A DNA stretch of 64,000 bases from Erigeron canadensis (lineage: Eukaryota; Streptophyta; Magnoliopsida; Asterales; Asteraceae). The notes below the pieces were generated by a model. That model did not search any database, was not told the origin of the DNA, and saw nothing but the letters and a program-made list of their open reading frames with translations. A program made the position numbers and the translations under genes. The stretch is taken from the NCBI RefSeq assembly GCF_010389155.1, contig NC_057762.1:9969513-10033512 (forward strand), written 5' to 3'. Shown piece by piece: positions 58,840 through 64,000 of the stretch. How positions within the stretch are numbered: position 1 is the first letter of the stretch; each line of letters begins with the position of its first letter.

Positions 58840-59320
58840 TGATGTGATGTAAGACCATATGGGGAGTATGGCTTGTTATGTAAGACCATATGGGGAGTAT
58901 GGCATGTGATGTTAGACCATATGGGGAGTATGGCATGTAATGTGTTAGAAATATTATTTGTAATGTGTTAGAAATATTATTTGTATTAATAACACCTTTG
59001 TACTTATATTGTAATATTCATAAGTATGGAAGGGGGATAAGTGTAAATTGTATAGAAGTATATAAACTCCTTCTATAGCTTTGTTTTGTGACCTTTTACC
59101 CATTAATGCAATCTAATCTTTCCATTACTCACACTAATTCTCTCTCGGCTCACACACACATTTATAAACTCTAACCGCCATTTTCACACACTAAAACAAA
59201 TACAAAAGTTCAATTATACATAATAACATAATGTAAGACCATGTGGGGAGTATGGCATGTGATGTAAGACCATACGGGGAGTATGGCATGTGATGTAAGA
59301 CCACACGTGGTATGACAACA
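58840..59320. repeat. Tandem array of GTAAGACCATATGGGGAGTA units
   Basis: About six or seven units of about 36 bp (TGTAAGACCATATGGGGAGT followed by ATGGCATGTGA), interrupted by the solo LTR at 58943-59228. Confidence 0.9.
58943..59228 (+). mobile_element. Small solo LTR inside the tandem array
   Basis: TGTTAGAAATATT...AATAACA with TSD TAATG at 58938-58942 and 59229-59233. The first 23 bp, TSD included, are present twice (second TGTTAGAA at 58966). It has a TATATAAA box at about 59060 and a pyrimidine-rich leader with TCACACACACA. Its layout resembles the LTRs of element C. Confidence 0.82.
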
Positions 59321-60429
59321 TGAACTGGTTGTTGAATAACATATTTGAAGCGAATACTTGATGGCGTGGAGTTACATGTTTTGTATTTGTGTATTATTGT
59401 AGTGTATGCAATTCTTGGTATATCGGTAGGTGTATTGTTGATTAACCTTACGAGGCATGACAATGTGATTACGTATGGAATGACTTGGTTGATGTGTAGA
59501 GTTGTTTTATGAGTTCATAAATTACTTGGTAGTATAATTGTGAATATGATTGAGATGATATTGTGATATATTATACCTATGTTATGGTTTCCGTCTATTG
59601 ATTTCATTATGTGTGTAATTGTATATGAATGTATTCACTAAGCGTTCGCTTACCTTTTAGTTATTTACCATTTATATAGGTTCCAGAAGAAGGAACTAGG
59701 TATTGTTATTTGAAGTTAACTTGAAGTGCTAGTGACTTGAAGGTATTTTGGTCATCCGTGGAGAATGACATTTTGGTTAGACACTTAGTTAATCCCCTCT
59801 AAAACTCTTGGCTCTTGATACATGTGTCTTTTGATGAAAATGTTGTGTATGATGTATTTTAAGTCTTGAAGTCTTGACTCTTATGATGGATTGAAGTGTA
59901 AATCATTTTGGAGTCAAATTGGCCATTTCGTCACTTTGGGTAAATGCGGGCGAGTGACCCGTTTGGTCGTTTTAATGTAAATTTCAATGGTTAAGGTTTC
60001 GGATGTATCCATTATGTTGTAATAAGTGATTTTACTCTTTTTGGTGTTTTAGTTTGAGCATTTGAGCTTTGGAAAGAGTATGGATCAAATTTGAGTCAAA
60101 AACATTTTGTGCAGACCTGACCGTAAATTTATGGTCCAAGACCATAAATTTAAGACCATAAATTTACGGCCCTTTGTATTTTCGAGTACTTTTGATCAGG
60201 GACGAAAAAAATCCAAAGCAAATTACGGCTCATTTTTACGGCTAAGTTTTTACGGTCAGTTATAATTAAGCCGTAAATTTACGGTCCTCAACCATATATT
60301 TATGGCCACTTTTTACGGCCAGTACAAAAAAAAAATTATATCTTTTTGTCGAGTCGAGTCGAGTCGGGTCGTTTCAGCTGTAGTTTTCCGGTGAGCCCTT
60401 TCTTAGGTTTTTACGGTGAACTGCTTGTA

Positions 60430-61065
60430 TATATATATATATATATATAGTACAAGGGTTTGAAAAAGTACAAAAAAACAAGGTATTTCCTCCTTCTTCC
60501 TTCCATCTCCGACTACCACCAACACCATCATGATCATCTCCGACCACCACCATGATCCTCCTGCAACGGCGACCATCTCCGACGAAACTTACACATGTGT
60601 AAGTAGATTACACATGTGTAAGTACAACCTTTTTAGCATTTTAGGGTTTAAAATTTCTAGGTTTTTTTCTTCGTGAGACAACTACCACCAGCCACCATCA
60701 TCTCCGACCACCCCAACCACAGCGCCGACGTCGGCATCAAGGGCTTCGCCCGTACCGTAGGAAATCGTCACCATCTCTTGGATCGCCGCCCATCAAATCT
60801 ATACGATTCCCATATGCATTCCTTGATGGTCAGCTTAGAACGGATGAGGGCCTCTGGCCTGTACCATATCCACCCGAAAACGAAGCTGATTTTCACCGAA
60901 AAGTTAATTTACACATGTGTAAGCTGTACTTACACATGTGTAAGTCTCGCCGTAGATGGTCGCCGTTGCCAAAGGATCATGGTGGTGGTCGGAGATGGAA
61001 TGAACAAGCATGTGTAAGTTAACTTACACATGTACTTTTTGTACTTTTTTAAATGCTTGTATTAT
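60430..61065. mobile_element. Foldback element with ACTTACACATGTGTAAGT palindromes
   Basis: The outer ends AGTACAAGGGTTTGAAAAAGTAC and GTACTTTTTGTACTTTTTTAAA are inverted. The inner arms CATCTCCGACCACCACCATGAT (about 60535) and ATCATGGTGGTGGTCGGAGATG (about 60978) are exact inverses. The 18-bp perfect palindrome and close variants appear about five times (60593, 60608, 60909, 60929, 61012). The centre (60700-60905) is GC-rich and unlike the rest. Its open frame (60673-61017) shows no recognised family and may be captured host sequence. Confidence 0.78.
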
Positions 61066-61620
61066 ATATTTACATTGTCGTTAATTACATGTTTGTGATC
61101 AACTTGGTAGTGTTAACTTAGCGGTAGCGTTGCCAGATTTTTCCTTGGTAGTGTTGTCGTATTTTGTTCATTAAAGCAATATGTAGCCTGAAAAAGTAGT
61201 TTTAGCCGATGATGGTATTGTTGAACAGTTAGGTTGCCGGTGTTACGTTAAATGTGCAATAATGATACAAAATGTTCGTAAAAATGTGACTCGGATGATC
61301 CGGGGCGTATCTTGGCAAGGTAAACCCTTCGGGTTAGCAGCCATGGCGTCTCCGACTTCCGAAATTTCTGACTCCCAAATTCTGAGCCCAAGTTTTTATT
61401 TCATAAAAAATGGCACTTTTTATGTTTTCCGACAACTTTGTTTATTTCTGGTTATCGTTTACTCGTATATGTTTTCCGACATTGGTAAATTAACAAGTTT
61501 TGGCTAGTTTTGTACATTACACCATGTAGTCTAGCAAGTTTTGACTAGATTTTTGCAATAACACGTATCAACTTTTGATTGGTTGAAAATTTGCCATACA
61601 CTATACCCTTGCATATTTTA
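61066..61620. other. Unassigned stretch
   Basis: No gene recognised. An 81-codon open frame at 61262-61507 (RMIRGVSWQGKPFGLAAMAS) lacks family features. Confidence 0.4.
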
Positions 61621-61710
61621 AAGGTGAAAATTCAATGTGAAAATATATTATTTTGAAATTTGACTTTAAAAGGTAGCTTGTCCATTTCAGGACTAAAGCC
61701 AAAAGTGAAG
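61621..61710. repeat. Short duplication matching the flanks of the Mutator-like element, with empty site
   Basis: CAATGTGAAAATATATTATTTTGAAATTTGACTTT-type text matches 40128-40158 joined to 41400-41415, then GGACTAAAGCCAAAAGTGAA matches 41450-41468. It shows the locus without the insertion. Confidence 0.8.
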
Positions 61711-62571
61711 CCATGTTCAGTGGGCCTAGGCCACTTGCTTTTCAGTTTTCACAATCAAAAATATCTAACCACAAATGCATTTATGCTTTTAGAAATGCTT
61801 TATGTATATAGAGTTTCTACTTTCACAATTAAAAAATAAGTTTATAACATGAAATATTTGGCTAGTCCGTTTTATATCCAAAGTATGACACGAATAATCA
61901 TCATAGATTTAGCATGTTCAAAGATCATCTTTAACTAATGTATGAACTAGATTGAACCCGTGTTATACATAGCTAATAATTTTCATTTTGATAGCCGAAC
62001 GGTTATACTTGTTAATTAGAAAGAAATAATTCATGATGAAATCCATCAAAATCATAATTAAACTATAAATTTATATCAGATAACACGATATTTCAATATT
62101 TTAAATGCCTAATAATCCAGCATATAGTTGACAAATCAAAATAACTATCCTAAATTTTCCAAGGAATGGGGTCTTCCATTTTCTTCAACTTTGATATGTA
62201 CTATTTGTGCCTATCGATGATTTCACCAAAACTGATCTTATAATGGTGCATGGTATGGACAAGGTCTTAACTTTCACTTCGGTATCGTTTAGGTGGTTCA
62301 TTACAAGAGGTGGTGTGGTAGTGATGTGGAAGCCTCAAGGTATGTGACCTTGGGAAGAGTTGGATGGTGGTGGTATGGTTAAATTTTTATTGTTTTCTTT
62401 TGTTTTTGATTGGTTGTTTTACCATTACGGGGTATAGGTTTGGGGGTTATTATTATGGAAGTGTTGTGGTTGTGGTGGAGTGATGATTTGACACTATCAC
62501 CTTGTGTTGTAATACTACCATTACTAATACTCTTACGCCCTTCTAAACTTTTTTTTCTCACCATTACATTA
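61711..62571. other. AT-rich intergenic stretch
   Basis: No gene, repeat unit or element end recognised. A few GGTGGT words occur at 62295-62480. Confidence 0.5.
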
Positions 62572-62786
62572 GTTTTTTTTAGAACAACGAAGGGCCGGAC
62601 CACGGGTATCCGAACTGAATACCGTGGGCCTACCCGATCCCCTCCCCCCGCCCGATCCACCCGGTAAATTCAACTCGCTCGCCATAAATATTGGCTAGAA
62701 ACAACGCTCGCGATGAGATTCGAACGTGTGACCCGTGCTACAACATCTGGGGTGTCCAACCACTACGCTAGCAAGTTTACCTCTTT
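62572..62786 (-). mobile_element. tRNA-derived SINE
   Basis: On the minus strand the head has a pol III A box TAGCGTAGTGG (62760-62770) and, about 35 nt on, a B box GTTCGAATCTC (62715-62725), as in a tRNA gene. The body is unrelated and GC-rich, and the element ends in GTTCTAAAAAAAA (62573-62587). No acceptor-stem pairing was seen, so it is not a tRNA gene. Confidence 0.75.
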
Positions 62787-64000
62787 TCCACTTCTTCTTC
62801 AACTTTTATTCATTTCTATTATATTTATCATAAAATAAAGTAAACTTACTTTAATAAAAAATAATACATTACATTAATAAAATTAAAACACATTTCAATA
62901 AAAAGCAACAAATGTGTTCAACATTTATGGATCTATTGACATTGTGTACCTAAAATCTTCGTCGGAACTTGACATTTTTAGTTTATGATATGGTGGATTG
63001 TTTTTAAATTTGTATCTAAATTTGTATCTGTTTGTGTGTAATTTTTGAATGAAATGGGGTGGATTGGAATGGTTGAAATGGTGGTTTAATTAAAGTGGTT
63101 ATTTTTTTAAATAAAAAATTATTTGTTAACTTTCGAGGGAAAAAACATTCAACGGTCACACATACACTCCTCCCTCCCATCTTCACTTGTCGGCCCATCG
63201 ATGGCAATCGATGATGAGGGCTTCGATGAGGCCGTTGCCATCCTTGTTCTCATTGATGAGTGCATCGACGGAGGTGTCAATGGCGGGTTGGAAACGACCT
63301 TAATTTATACTACAAATGTATTAAAACAGTCTTCCTTATGACCCTATTATTTTAAGAAAATAAAAGCTTTAAATTTCTCTAAGTTTATTTTCTTTGATCA
63401 TGCATCTTTCATTGATGAGTTTGCAATCTGGTATTTTAAAATCCATGTAAATATCGATCAAGTGGGGAAAAAATGTCAATGGACTATTTTAGTCAATTCT
63501 AAATACTTTAATTTTTAAAGCTTTAGACTAAAACCACTAAATAAAATTAGTAACGCCACTAAATGCTTAAATTATTAAAACTTTAGAATAAAACCACTTT
63601 CCTAATATAATCCCAAAAAAACAACGACTTAATCTTAATCTATTTACCAATATATATATAACAAGGTGCTAAATTCATTCATAAACAAATAAGAACCCTT
63701 TGATGGATTCCATCTTTCATTTAGAACCATTAGATCAAATTTATTTATTTCATCTTTATTAAATGACAATATTAATACTTATACTTTTTATAACTATACA
63801 AAAAAATCCCTCTGTATATTTAATTTACACTTTTTGATTTTTCATCACAAATTTACATTTTTTACCCATTAATTTTAATATAATATATTTAATAGATTAA
63901 TAGCTAATATATATCATAATAATAGAATAATACTATCTATCTTAGATCTTATCCAATAGAATAATAGTTAATATCATATGGAAAAAAAAAACATATTTTA
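62787..64000. other. AT-rich right end, no gene supported
   Basis: A GC-richer patch at 63140-63300 has a 72-codon open frame (MAIDDEGFDEAVAILVLIDE near its middle) with no known family and no splice or promoter context. The rest is AT-rich with no clear features. Confidence 0.45.

Larger units (their letters stand above)
57875..60376. mobile_element. Solo-LTR-like element of 2.5 kb
   Basis: Starts TGTAACACCCCAAG and ends GGGTCGTTTCA. Flanks GCTAT (57870-57874) and GCTGT (60377-60381) form a 5-bp duplication with one mismatch. It contains a tandem array and a nested smaller solo LTR but no coding. The start resembles that of 9424-19321, so the two may be distant relatives. A stretch rich in TTTACGG and CCGTAAA words (60120-60330) lies near its right end. 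Confidence 0.7.

Noticed and set aside
62712..62775. tRNA-like A and B boxes on the minus strand
   Set aside because: No acceptor or anticodon stem can be formed and the boxes are followed by an unrelated body and an A-rich tail, so it is called a SINE and not a tRNA gene.
63182..63341. Small ORF with a GC-richer composition near the right end
   Set aside because: No recognised domain, promoter or splice signals; too short to support as a gene.

Overview
This is a plant nuclear genomic window from a eudicot. It has a spliced plant gene with small exons and is dense in LTR retrotransposons, MITEs and foldback elements. The two long retroelement ORFs at 21.9-24.9 kb and 44.6-49.3 kb resemble, from memory, a class of large hypothetical proteins common in Asteraceae genomes such as Tanacetum and Artemisia, so Asteraceae is my best guess; the sequence alone does not prove it.

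The only clear host gene is at the left edge. The last 15 exons (602 codons) of TOR kinase run on the + strand from 157 to 6452 and carry the FRB, kinase and FATC parts. One intron has a GC donor and is enlarged by an LTR-like insertion. A copy of the TOR 3' flank, lacking the terminal exon, lies at 41.5-44.2 kb.

From 7.7 to 20.6 kb three elements are nested. A non-coding LTR element (A, 7694-20616) was split by a solo-LTR-like unit of about 3 kb (9424-19321), which was split in turn by a decayed Ty1/copia element (10499-17390). Target-site duplications support the order. From 21.3 to 30.7 kb lie the 3' half of element B (21311-26629) and a complete non-autonomous element C (26630-30705). From 31 to 44 kb there is AT-rich DNA with a solo-LTR-like block, a foldback element, a 1.8-kb inverted gene duplication (38.3-40.1 kb), a Mutator-like element with a perfect 9-bp TSD, and a PIF/Harbinger element with a TAA TSD. 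From 44.3 to 54.7 kb lies element D, with near-identical LTRs and a perfect 5-bp TSD but broken ORFs. The right end holds twin MITEs, one solo LTR inside another, a foldback element and a SINE.

The most interesting pattern spans elements A to D. Each carries its own family-specific short palindrome, repeated up to about 15 times in non-coding leaders and sometimes in the LTR, together with several polypurine tracts. C and D have a first ORF that is coiled-coil and ends in a GPxxxWVP motif. B and D have a second, very long ORF with its own palindrome-rich leader and a basic C-terminal tail. Half-sites all contain CGA: A and B are CGA-N2-TCG, while C and D are CGATC-N-GATCG. This looks like a shared modular design with fast-changing cis signals. 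Sirevirus-type copia elements are the closest described parallel (LTR palindromes and multiple polypurine tracts).
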